DNA of 64,000 nucleotides from Paenibacillus sanguinis 2301083 = DSM 16941 (lineage in GTDB: Bacteria > Bacillota > Bacilli > Paenibacillales > Paenibacillaceae): the NCBI RefSeq assembly GCF_000374825.1, contig NZ_KB895386.1:62001-126000 (forward strand). Reading direction: 5' to 3'. The translations under genes and the position numbers were made by a program. How positions within the stretch are numbered: position 1 is the first letter of the stretch; each line of letters starts with the position of its first letter. The notes under the pieces are model-generated. The model saw nothing but the letters and a program-made list of their open reading frames with translations. It was not told the DNA's origin and searched no databases. Below, piece by piece: positions 27,892 to 36,050 of the stretch.

Positions 27892-28748
27892 TTGGCGTGC
27901 TCTCCTTTCACATACAATAGCAGAATATCGTCAACCGTAGCATCATCCACTACTGCGGTTTTATACTTTCTTCTGGCCTTTTCCTTATCGGACACCAGCA
28001 CATTCCATTGATAATCGTCTTTACGATACGTAAGGATTTCCGTTTTATCAATTTGGTTGAAAATGGCTGCACCGCAGCGAATAATACCGTAATGGTAACG
28101 CAATTCATCTTTCGCCTTGCAGAAGAGGAGCTTGCCTTGATGAATAAAAGTGATATAGTCGGCAATCTTCTCCAAGTCCGTTGTAATGTGGGAGGACATC
28201 AAGATGGAGTGGTTTTCGTCTTGCACAAAATCCAGGAAAACATCGAGAATATCCTCTCGCATGACCGGATCAAGACCGCTGGTGGCTTCGTCTAAAATCA
28301 GCAGTTTTGGTTTATGGGATAGGGCAACAGCGATGCTCAGTTTCATTTTCATGCCTTTGGATAACGTTTTAATTTCTTGGTCCAAAGGAAGGTCGAACCG
28401 GGTCAAATAATTTAGGTATAGCTCTTGGTCCCATTGTTTATAGGCCACTCTGGAAATTTTACCAACTTGCGCGGGGGTCAGTGTTTCATGGAAGTTGATA
28501 CCGTCAAACACAACGCCGATGTCCTCTTTATATTGCTTGGAGGAAGACAATTCCTGTCCCCAAAAAGTAACTGTACCCTCGTCCTTATGGATCAGATCAA
28601 GAATGGCATGAATTGTTGTGCTTTTCCCTGCTCCATTTTCGCCAATCAGACCCATGATAGTCCCTTTAGGAACAGAAAATGAAACATGATCCAATTTAAA
28701 ATCAGTGTATTGTTTCGTTAAATTCTCCACCTGCAAAATGGCATCCAC
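27888..28748 (-). CDS. ABC transporter ATP-binding protein
   Basis: 286 residues with Walker A GLIGENGAGKSTT near residue 33, a signature LSKGMKMKLSIAVAL (the SKGM variant usual for ABC-2 exporters), Walker B LLILDEATSGLDPV and the switch histidine region LMSSHITTDLEKIA. It lies two bases downstream of the GntR gene and overlaps the permease gene. This GntR-ATPase-permease arrangement is the YtrA/YtrB type. The transported substrate is unknown. Confidence 0.93.
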   Translation of the reverse strand: MDAILQVENLTKQYTDFKLDHVSFSVPKGTIMGLIGENGAGKSTTIHAILDLIHKDEGTVTFWGQELSSSKQYKEDIGVVFDGINFHETLTPAQVGKISRVAYKQWDQELYLNYLTRFDLPLDQEIKTLSKGMKMKLSIAVALSHKPKLLILDEATSGLDPVMREDILDVFLDFVQDENHSILMSSHITTDLEKIADYITFIHQGKLLFCKAKDELRYHYGIIRCGAAIFNQIDKTEILTYRKDDYQWNVLVSDKEKARRKYKTAVVDDATVDDILLLYVKGEHAK

Positions 28749-28750
28749 AG

Positions 28751-29128
28751 TTATTCCTCCTCATGATAAAACATCGTCAAAAGCTCAACCAGCTTTTCTA
28801 ATGAGATTCCGCTCGTTCGTCCAATATCAGCGGCTTCTTGTAAATGTTCTTCCGCTAATCGCTGTTGCTCCTCTTGATAAAAGTCTTTGTTCTGAGCGGA
28901 CACAAAACTTCCCCGGCCAACGGTGGTTTCAATAAAGCCATCTCTCTGTAAATCCTCATACGCCTTTTGAACCGTAATGACACTTACATGAATGGATTTA
29001 GCCAAGGCGCGCATAGAGGGAATAGGGGAGCCAGTTTGCAATTCGCCACTCATAATCATGGCTTTAATCTGTGAGGTGATCTGCTCGTAAATGGGCTTGC
29101 TCGTGTTACTGCTTATGATAATTTCCAC
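28751..29128 (-). CDS. GntR-family regulator, YtrA subfamily
   Basis: 125 residues, short as in the YtrA subgroup: a winged helix-turn-helix at residues ~10-80 (KPIYEQITSQIKAMIMSGEL, MRALAKSIHVSVITVQKAYE, GFIETTVGRGSFV) and only a small C-terminal helix region, with no effector domain. First gene of the ABC operon. A 10-base-arm palindrome overlaps its promoter, so autorepression of the operon is likely. GGAGGAG precedes the ATG. Confidence 0.92.
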   Translation of the reverse strand: MEIIISSNTSKPIYEQITSQIKAMIMSGELQTGSPIPSMRALAKSIHVSVITVQKAYEDLQRDGFIETTVGRGSFVSAQNKDFYQEEQQRLAEEHLQEAADIGRTSGISLEKLVELLTMFYHEEE

Positions 29129-29148
29129 AACGCTCCTCCATTTGTTAC

Positions 29149-29202
29149 ATAATGTACTTGTTGATACAGTACATTATAATACAGATATGCTTATCATGTT
29201 AA
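29149..29202 (-). promoter_or_regulatory. Promoter and palindromic operator of the gntR-ABC operon
   Basis: On the minus strand TTAACA (29202-29197), 18 bases, then TATAAT (29178-29173) form a good sigma-A promoter. A perfect palindrome ATAATGTACT-N9-AGTACATTAT (29149-29177) overlaps the -10 and start region. Its geometry fits a GntR dimer site, and it sits 21 bases before the regulator start codon. Confidence 0.75.
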
Positions 29203-29341
29203 TAGATTTTAAAAAAAGTTATATTCTGGTTTTGGGGCAATTGATCCTGTAAAGTTAAAGGTAAAGCCCGAGGTTTCTCGCTTGGGTGGAGTTGCTTCAA
29301 AGCTTATTTGTACAGAGTGGTTCTTTCTCAAATATTAAATG

Positions 29342-29385
29342 AAAAAGCCTTCAAAACCACCGCTAAAGTGGGTTAGAAGGCTTCT
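29342..29385 (-). terminator. Orphan terminator hairpin
   Basis: AGAAGCCTTCTAACCC on the minus strand pairs with GTGGTTTTGAAGGCTTTTT, giving a stem with a T-run for leftward transcription. No leftward gene ends here: the next gene to the right is on the plus strand. Confidence 0.5.
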
Positions 29386-29423
29386 CTGGTGCTTATAATC
29401 TTGTCTGAAGTGGGGGGAGTTAT

Positions 29424-29834
29424 ATGAAACAGAAAATCTTTTTATTAGTCTTAACAGCCATGATAGTAGTGGTTGGAGGATTATATGCTCTTAGTTATAT
29501 GCCTAGGAAAATCATTAATATTGAGCCATCAAACGTATCTAAAATCGAGATATTCGATGGAAACCGCGGTGAACAACTTATTGTAACTGATGAAGAACAA
29601 AAGAAGCATCTCATTTCCAACCTTAATAAAATTTCTTTTAGAAAAGAAAAACTTAGCATTGGATATATAGGATATAAATTCAGAACAACTATTTATAATA
29701 AAAACGGAAAAGTATATAAAGAAATTATAATAAACGCAAGTGATACCTTAAGATATCGCGGTTTCTTTTATACAACTGAATCGGGAATGATTGATTTTGA
29801 TTATATAGATAGCCTTTTTGAGACAAATAGATAA
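29424..29834 (+). CDS. Hypothetical membrane-anchored protein, AT-rich
   Basis: 136 residues with one N-terminal membrane segment (IFLLVLTAMIVVVGGLYALS) and an extracytoplasmic domain of about 110 residues. That domain contains NVSKIEIFDGNRGEQLIVTD and alternating short beta-type strands, and ends FDYIDSLFETN. Not recognised. It could be a secreted or peptidoglycan-facing protein. GGGGGGAG lies four bases before the ATG. Base composition is clearly more AT-rich than the genes around 31-36 kb. Single gene, convergent with the hydrolase at 29842. Confidence 0.6.
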   Translation: MKQKIFLLVLTAMIVVVGGLYALSYMPRKIINIEPSNVSKIEIFDGNRGEQLIVTDEEQKKHLISNLNKISFRKEKLSIGYIGYKFRTTIYNKNGKVYKEIIINASDTLRYRGFFYTTESGMIDFDYIDSLFETNR

Positions 29835-29841
29835 ATATTTT

Positions 29842-30549
29842 TTATCTGCATATTGATTTCCGAATCCATTCTCTATAAACAACCAGGTCTTCTTCCGTGT
29901 GAAAATAATGCTCCGAACTTTTTGAAACGGAAAGATTACAATGAAAATTTTCGCAAAAGGATGAAAGTACATCGTACTCACAAAGTTCATCCTTTTTCCC
30001 ATATAAGATGGATGTTGGCGTGTTCCATTTCATAATTGGATTTTCCATAACGTACTGATAATAATCCCAATACAGCGTTTGACCCATAGGAGTAGCTAGT
30101 TCCTTATCCCTGTGCAGCTGTTCTTCTGTCACAGCAAACCACTGCATCATGTTTTGGATTAACCTTCCCATATCTACTACCGGAGAAAGAAATAGACTTT
30201 GCTTTAAGCTCTCATCCTTGTAAGCTAATAAACTAAAATAGGCACCTATACTATTTGCCCATAAGCTGATTGAGTTCGTCCTTGCTGATGCAAATGCAAA
30301 AATCTTCTTTAAATCCGAAACACCGTTTTCTGCCTTACAGAGTGTTGGCTCATCTTTTCTATCTCCATGCTCGGGCAAATCGAAGCTAAGTACCTGATAA
30401 CCTAATGGGACAGCTTCTTCTGCCAGAATGCTGATTGGAATATCGGCTTTGGATGACAGATTACCATGTACCGCGATGAATAACTCTGTACTTTCCTCTC
30501 CCCATAAAAGAGCAGGGATTCCTTCTATTACTACCTTTTTCTTTAACAT
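29842..30549 (-). CDS. Alpha/beta hydrolase
   Basis: 235 residues with an alpha/beta hydrolase fold: oxyanion region FIAVHGNLSSKADI, SFDLPEHGDRKDE, and a nucleophile elbow LWANSIGAYFS with serine at about residue 101 (A-N-S-I-G rather than G-x-S-x-G). The candidate acid and histidine lie in LYGKKDELCEYD and SSEHYFH. The substrate is unknown. GGGAGGAAAC precedes the ATG. It is more AT-rich than its neighbours and sits eight bases from the end of the convergent gene. Confidence 0.78.
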   Translation of the reverse strand: MLKKKVVIEGIPALLWGEESTELFIAVHGNLSSKADIPISILAEEAVPLGYQVLSFDLPEHGDRKDEPTLCKAENGVSDLKKIFAFASARTNSISLWANSIGAYFSLLAYKDESLKQSLFLSPVVDMGRLIQNMMQWFAVTEEQLHRDKELATPMGQTLYWDYYQYVMENPIMKWNTPTSILYGKKDELCEYDVLSSFCENFHCNLSVSKSSEHYFHTEEDLVVYREWIRKSICR

Positions 30550-30604
30550 GTTTCCTCCCTGCTACAGAGGGATTGCCCTCTGTAAATCTTAGACTCAAAA
30601 GAAA

Positions 30605-30640
30605 GGCAAAAACCGGGCGTTTTATCCTGGTTTTTGCTCA
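30605..30640 (-). terminator. Terminator after the RlmCD-type gene
   Basis: GCAAAAACC and GGTTTTTGC form the stem, with CGGG/CCTG inside. It lies about 42 bases past the stop of the methyltransferase gene. Confidence 0.6.
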
Positions 30641-30681
30641 TTATTTGCTTCAAAACCACAATATCTTGTGGTGAACTGCCC

Positions 30682-32157
30682 TTATTCCTTAATGTTACCA
30701 CAATATGTCATCAGAGCTGTACACTCCACATGGCTCGTCTGCGGGAACATATCCACCGGCTGAATCCATTCCAGCTTGTATCCGCCCTCCAGCAGGATTT
30801 TGCAATCCTTGGCCAGGGTGGAGGGGTTGCAGGAGATGTAGACAAAGCGCTTCGGCCTGGAGCGCAGCACGGCCTCAATGAACCGGACATCCAGCCCGGT
30901 TCGAGGTGGGTCGGCGACGATAATGTCCGGCGAGAAGCCGCTCTTGACCCAGCGCGGCAGCAGTTCCTCGGCGTACCCCGTATGGAATGAAGTATTGGAG
31001 CGGTCGTTGCGTTCCGCGTTGGCTCTGGCATTCTCGACCGCTTCGGGAATGGACTCGATTCCGCGTACCTCCCTGGCATAAGGGGCCAGCCACAAGCCAA
31101 TTGTTCCCGTGCCGCAATAGGCATCAACCACCGTTTCCTGTCCGGTCAGTCCGGCTGCTGCGCGCACGGACTCGTACAGCTTGACCGTCTGCAGCGGATT
31201 AAGCTGAAAGAAGGCGCGAGGGGACAGGGAGAATTCAAGCTCACCCAGTGACTCCTGGATTCCTTCAGCGCCCCAGAGGATTTCGGTTCGCTGTCCGAAT
31301 ACAAGTGAGGTATTTTTGGGGTTTACATTCATCGCCAGACAGGTGAGGTCCGGAAGGGCAAGGCGAAGCTCCTTGATCAGTTCCTGCCGGCGGGGGAGCT
31401 TGTCACTTGCTGTAACCAAAGTTACCTGAACCTGATCTGATTGAAACCCTGCGCGGACCACAATCGTCCGCACAACGCCCTGATTGCTTTTCTCTTTATA
31501 TACCGGGATGTTGAGGCGCTCTAGTATCCCCCGCGTCTTGTCTACAACTTCATTGACCTTGGGATGCTGAATCGGACAGCCGGTAATATCAATTAGCCGA
31601 TGGGAATCGGCAGCGTACAGCCCTGCGATAATCCCCTCCGGCGAGGTGCCAAGCTGAAGCTGGGCTTTGTTGCGGTATCCCCAGGGGTGGTCCATCCCGA
31701 GCATCGGCTTCATTTTCAGCTCCTGCAAGCCGACATACCGCGAGAAGGCCTCGCGAATGATATCCTCTTTACCCGCTAGCTGCCCCTCGTATTTGATATG
31801 CTGGATCTGGCAGCCGCCGCATACGTCAAAGACGGGACAAGGTGCATCGGTGCGGTGCGGGGAGCGCTTCTCAATCTCCTTGATCCGGGCGGTTATATAT
31901 TTAGAATCAACCTTCGCAACCTCGGCCTTGACCACCTCTCCAGGAATACCGCCTTCGATGAATACCGCCTTGCGGCGATAGTAGCCTACACCTTCCCCGT
32001 TGATGCCCAGTCTCTTGATCGTGATCACGATACGGTCACCGGCGCGCACTTCTTCCGCTTGCTCGCGTTTGGCCGCATAGGGCTTGAAATGGTTCGTCGG
32101 ACGGGCAGAGCTATTCTTTTTACTATCTCGCGCCGCAGCACGTTTATTTTCTTTCAT
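30682..32157 (-). CDS. 23S rRNA (uracil-5-)-methyltransferase, RlmCD/RumA type
   Basis: 491-residue SAM-dependent RNA m5U methyltransferase. An N-terminal TRAM domain (residues ~40-100, GDRIVITIKRLGINGEGVGY) is followed by four-Cys iron-sulfur type positions in CPVFDVCGGCQIQHIKYE. SAM-binding VVDAYCGTGTIGLWLA, DPPRTGLDV, and the catalytic cysteine in YISCNPSTLAKDC complete the family pattern. In Bacillales one of two paralogues (RlmCD) modifies U747 and U1939 of 23S rRNA. Which paralogue this is cannot be settled from one gene. Confidence 0.93.
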   Translation of the reverse strand: MKENKRAAARDSKKNSSARPTNHFKPYAAKREQAEEVRAGDRIVITIKRLGINGEGVGYYRRKAVFIEGGIPGEVVKAEVAKVDSKYITARIKEIEKRSPHRTDAPCPVFDVCGGCQIQHIKYEGQLAGKEDIIREAFSRYVGLQELKMKPMLGMDHPWGYRNKAQLQLGTSPEGIIAGLYAADSHRLIDITGCPIQHPKVNEVVDKTRGILERLNIPVYKEKSNQGVVRTIVVRAGFQSDQVQVTLVTASDKLPRRQELIKELRLALPDLTCLAMNVNPKNTSLVFGQRTEILWGAEGIQESLGELEFSLSPRAFFQLNPLQTVKLYESVRAAAGLTGQETVVDAYCGTGTIGLWLAPYAREVRGIESIPEAVENARANAERNDRSNTSFHTGYAEELLPRWVKSGFSPDIIVADPPRTGLDVRFIEAVLRSRPKRFVYISCNPSTLAKDCKILLEGGYKLEWIQPVDMFPQTSHVECTALMTYCGNIKE

Positions 32158-32345
32158 TTCCAGTCTCCATCCTTAAAGCATTTATACAAGCTCACTATAC
32201 CACGGGCAGGGGAGATGGTTCCATATCCCGGTTGGGTTAGGTTGCCCAATTTGGCAAACCTCGTTAAACTTAATTTATGAAACGGCTATCTTTTCCGCTT
32301 GCGGAAGAGGTGGCCTTTGAATGGGATGTTAGGAGAAATGCTGAA

Positions 32346-34175
32346 ATGACCACGGGTGTATTAACGATGGAACAAGCGCAGCAGCTGCTGCAAAAATATT
32401 ACGGCTATCCCGACTTTCGCGAAGGGCAACGGCGTATAGTCGCCAGCGTGCTGTCCGGGGCGGATACCTTGGGAATTATGCCAACGGGCGGAGGGAAATC
32501 GATCTGCTATCAGATTCCTGCACTGATGCTGCCGGGTCTGACACTGGTCGTGTCGCCATTGATTTCGCTCATGAAGGATCAGGTGGATGCCCTTACGGCT
32601 ACAGGGATATCCGCTGCTTATATCAACAGCACTCTGTCGGGAAAAGAGGTCAACGACCGCATCCGCGCGGCCCGGCGGGGGGAGGTTAAGCTGCTGTATG
32701 TGGCGCCGGAGCGGCTGGAGCTGGACTGGTTCCGCGAGGAAATGAGCGCCTTGACGATCTCCTGTGTAGCGGTTGATGAGGCGCATTGCGTCTCGCAATG
32801 GGGACATGACTTCCGAACGAGCTATCTGGCGGTCTCGCCGTTCGTGGAGAGCTTGCCGCAGCGGCCGATATTGGCCGCGTTCACAGCCACAGCTACGCCA
32901 GAGGTTATGGACGATATGGTTCGTCTGCTCAGGCTTAACACGCCGGAGGTGTTTGTCACGGGTCTGGGACGGGACAACCTGTCGATGTCCGTGCTGCGCG
33001 GCGAGAACAAGAAGGAATTTGTGCTGAATTATGCCAATACCCATGCTCACCAGCCAGGTATCGTGTATGCAGCTACCCGCAAAGAGGTGGACGACCTCTA
33101 TGAGCGGCTCAGTCGCTCAGGCATACCCGCTGGGCGTTACCATGCCGGCTTGTCCGATAAGGAGCGGGAGGAGAGCCAGGAGGCGTTCCTTTACGACGAT
33201 ATCCGGGTGATGGTGGCGACCAATGCCTTTGGCATGGGGATCGACAAGTCCAACGTCCGGTATGTCATCCATTACAACATGCCCAAGAACATGGAGGCTT
33301 ATGTTCAGGAGGCGGGGAGGGCTGGACGGGATGGCGAGCCTAGCGAGTGCATCTTGCTGTTCAGTCCGCAGGACATCATGACGCAGAAATTCCTGATCGA
33401 GCAAAATCCCCAGGATGACGACCGGAAACGCAACGAGTATCGCAAGCTTCAGCAGATGGTGGAATACTGCTATCAGACGAAATGTTTGCGCTGGGCGATG
33501 CTTGATTACTTTGGCGAAGCGCATGACCATAAGCCTTGCGGCATATGCAGCTCGTGCCGAGACGAGCGGGAGCTGGTGGATATGACAAGGGATGCTCAAA
33601 TCATTTTCTCCTGTATTCACCGGATGAGGGAGCGGTTTGGCGTGTCCCTGGTCGCTTCAGTGCTCAAAGGGTCGCAGAACAAGAAGGTGCTGCAGTACAA
33701 GTTCGACAAGCTTCCAACCTACGGGATGCTGCGTACCCGGACGGAGAAGCAAATCTCTGAGCTGATTAATGTGTTTATTGCCGAGGGATATCTTGCCTTA
33801 TCCGAGGGGCAGTATCCGGTAGTGCGCTTGCAGCCGCTGGCTGTGGAGGTACTGAAAAGCCAGCAGCAGGTTATGTTGCGTGCACCGGAGCCATCCGCAG
33901 CCCAGCGTCCGTCCAGCTCGCGGCGTCGCGGCCACGACGATGGTCCATCGGCGGTCAATGAAACGGTGTTCGAGCAGTTGCGCTTGATTCGTCGCGATTT
34001 GGCGGAAAGGGAGCATGTGCCATCCTATATCATATTTAACGATGCGACCTTGCGCGAGATGAGTGTCGTTTGCCCGACCCGTGAAGCGGACATGCTGAAG
34101 ATCAAAGGAGTCGGTGAGGTCAAGTACCGCAAATACGGGAAGCCGTTTCTCGATTTTTTTCAAAATATGGAGTAG
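32346..34175 (+). CDS. recQ: RecQ-family ATP-dependent DNA helicase
   Basis: 3'-5' DNA helicase. From ATG 32346 (TTAGGAG about 11 bases upstream) it has 609 residues; ATG 32277 would add 23. Helicase motifs: MPTGGGKSICYQIPAL (I), SPLISLMKDQV, VDEAHCVSQWGHDFR (II), AFTATATPEV (III), YHAGLSDKER, ATNAFGMGIDKSNVRYVIHY and QEAGRAGRDGEPS (VI). A zinc-binding domain follows (CYQTKCLRWAM, CGICSSC), then a winged helix. The C-terminal ~80 residues form an HRDC domain (LREMSVVCPTREADMLKIKG). Two linked genes: the next start lies 12 bases after the stop. Confidence 0.94.
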   Translation: MTTGVLTMEQAQQLLQKYYGYPDFREGQRRIVASVLSGADTLGIMPTGGGKSICYQIPALMLPGLTLVVSPLISLMKDQVDALTATGISAAYINSTLSGKEVNDRIRAARRGEVKLLYVAPERLELDWFREEMSALTISCVAVDEAHCVSQWGHDFRTSYLAVSPFVESLPQRPILAAFTATATPEVMDDMVRLLRLNTPEVFVTGLGRDNLSMSVLRGENKKEFVLNYANTHAHQPGIVYAATRKEVDDLYERLSRSGIPAGRYHAGLSDKEREESQEAFLYDDIRVMVATNAFGMGIDKSNVRYVIHYNMPKNMEAYVQEAGRAGRDGEPSECILLFSPQDIMTQKFLIEQNPQDDDRKRNEYRKLQQMVEYCYQTKCLRWAMLDYFGEAHDHKPCGICSSCRDERELVDMTRDAQIIFSCIHRMRERFGVSLVASVLKGSQNKKVLQYKFDKLPTYGMLRTRTEKQISELINVFIAEGYLALSEGQYPVVRLQPLAVEVLKSQQQVMLRAPEPSAAQRPSSSRRRGHDDGPSAVNETVFEQLRLIRRDLAEREHVPSYIIFNDATLREMSVVCPTREADMLKIKGVGEVKYRKYGKPFLDFFQNME

Positions 34176-34187
34176 GGTTGTGAGCCT

Positions 34188-36050
34188 GTGAAAGTCATTC
34201 TGGCAACATTAAACGCAAAATTCATTCATACCTCGCTGGCGATCCGCCTGCTGAAGGCTTACAGTGAGAAGGAATTTGATATTGATCTGGCCGAATATAC
34301 CATTAAAGATCCGGTGATGAATATCGTCTCTGATTTATTTCAGAAGCAGCCTGATGTAGTTGGCTTCTCCTGCTATATCTGGAACATTGAAGAGACACTC
34401 AAGCTGGCGTCTTTATTGAAAAAGGTGCTGCCGGAGCTGCGAATTATACTCGGCGGTCCGGAGGTATCTTATGATGCCAGACATTTTATGGAGCGATCTA
34501 AAGATATAGATTTTATCGTCATGGGCGATGGGGAGGAGACATTCCATCATCTGCTCCAGGAGCTGTCGGGCGAAGGGAAGTTCCATTATGTCTTTGGAGC
34601 GGCTTATCGCAAAGGCGAGGAAATCGTGGTTAATCCGCCTCGTCCGAATGCCGACCTTAATACGCTGCCATCGCCGCATCGTTTTGCGGATGATATTCCC
34701 GATTTGGGCAAACGCATCGTCTATTTTGAGACGAGCCGGGGCTGTCCGTTTAATTGTCAGTTCTGCTTGTCCAGTGTAGAAGTGGGGGTGAGGTACTATG
34801 ATATCGAGCGAGTGAAATCCGATATTTTGTACCTGATTCAGCATGGCGCCAAAATTATCAAGTTCCTGGATCGCACCTTTAACATCAACCGCAGCTATGC
34901 CATGGAAATGTTCCAGTTCCTGATCGAAAATCACCAGGGCTGCGTGTTTCAATTCGAGATTACAGCGGATATCATGCGGCCAGAGGTGCTTGATTACTTG
35001 GCGGAGAATGCGCCACCGGGAATTTTTCGCTTTGAGATCGGAGTTCAGTCGACGAATGATGCGACCAATGAGCTGGTCAAGCGTCGGCAAAATTTTACCA
35101 AGCTTACGCGGACGGTTATGAAGATCAAGGACTGCGGGAAAATTGACCAGCATCTTGACCTGATCGCCGGACTGCCGGGAGAGGATTATGCCTCCTTCCG
35201 GAAAACGTTCAACGATGTATTTGCCATGCGGCCGGAGGAGCTGCAGCTTGGCTTTCTGAAGATGCTGCGAGGGACGGGACTGCGCAATGAAGCCGCCAAG
35301 TATAATTATACATTTATGGACCAGGCGCCCTACGAGATTTTAGGCAACGACATCCTGCCATTCTCCGATGTAATCCGGTTGAAGCGGCTGGAGGATATCC
35401 TTGAAAAGTATTGGAATGCCCATCGTATGGATCATACGCTGGAGTATCTGATTACCCGTGAGTTTGAGTCCCCGTTCGATTTCTTTCAGGAATTTGGCGA
35501 CTATTGGGAGGAACAGGGCTGGCAGCGTATTGGGCATCAGCTTGAGGATTTGTTTACCCGTTTGCATGCATTCCTGGAGCATCGGGGCGTGAAAGAGCCG
35601 GGAATCGTGTTGGGCCTGTTGAAGCTGGACTATTTACTGGAGCATAAATATAAGCCCCGCAAAATCTGGTGGGAGGACCGTATGAACAAAGAGCGGCGGA
35701 GCAATGGCTTCAAGGTGCTGGCGGGACAGTCAGCACGGCTGCCAGCACGCTATAAGGCCTATGGCCTTGAGGAGCGTGATTTGCAAAAGTATGTCGTGTT
35801 GGAGGAAGCACCCTTGTCGATCAGAGAGCATGTGGATGCCGCTGTCCAGCTTGAGCTTGATCAGATGCTGGAAACTGTGCCGGGAGAGGGAGCATCGCTT
35901 GAGAGCTTGCAACTGGTCGTTCTTTACCAGCAGGAGTCAGACGGGCGTCCTGTATACTTTCTTGTACAGCCGATTCAGATGGTTCAACCGGGTGGAGCAT
36001 CAGTATCTATTCCGGTAAATGACGCTCCAGCCAGTCACGCAAATGGTTAG
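34188..36050 (+). CDS. B12-binding-domain radical SAM protein (DUF4080)
   Basis: 620 residues. The N-terminal ~140 residues are a cobalamin-binding-type Rossmann domain (MKVILATLNAKFIHTSLAIR, VVGFSCYIWNIEETLKLAS, IILGGPEVSYD). The radical SAM domain follows with cluster cysteines C186, C190 and C193 in SRGCPFNCQFCLSSVEVGVR. The C-terminal region (from residue ~430) is the DUF4080 extension. GTG start, 12 bases after recQ. The biochemical reaction of this family is not established. It should need cobalamin, which the genes at 0-6.5 kb would supply. Its 3' end overlaps the convergent hydrolase gene by 44 bases. Confidence 0.88.
   Translation: MKVILATLNAKFIHTSLAIRLLKAYSEKEFDIDLAEYTIKDPVMNIVSDLFQKQPDVVGFSCYIWNIEETLKLASLLKKVLPELRIILGGPEVSYDARHFMERSKDIDFIVMGDGEETFHHLLQELSGEGKFHYVFGAAYRKGEEIVVNPPRPNADLNTLPSPHRFADDIPDLGKRIVYFETSRGCPFNCQFCLSSVEVGVRYYDIERVKSDILYLIQHGAKIIKFLDRTFNINRSYAMEMFQFLIENHQGCVFQFEITADIMRPEVLDYLAENAPPGIFRFEIGVQSTNDATNELVKRRQNFTKLTRTVMKIKDCGKIDQHLDLIAGLPGEDYASFRKTFNDVFAMRPEELQLGFLKMLRGTGLRNEAAKYNYTFMDQAPYEILGNDILPFSDVIRLKRLEDILEKYWNAHRMDHTLEYLITREFESPFDFFQEFGDYWEEQGWQRIGHQLEDLFTRLHAFLEHRGVKEPGIVLGLLKLDYLLEHKYKPRKIWWEDRMNKERRSNGFKVLAGQSARLPARYKAYGLEERDLQKYVVLEEAPLSIREHVDAAVQLELDQMLETVPGEGASLESLQLVVLYQQESDGRPVYFLVQPIQMVQPGGASVSIPVNDAPASHANG

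Noticed and set aside
34413-35153. 246-codon open frame antisense to the B12 radical SAM gene
   Set aside because: Fully covered by a well-supported gene; the translation is not protein-like.
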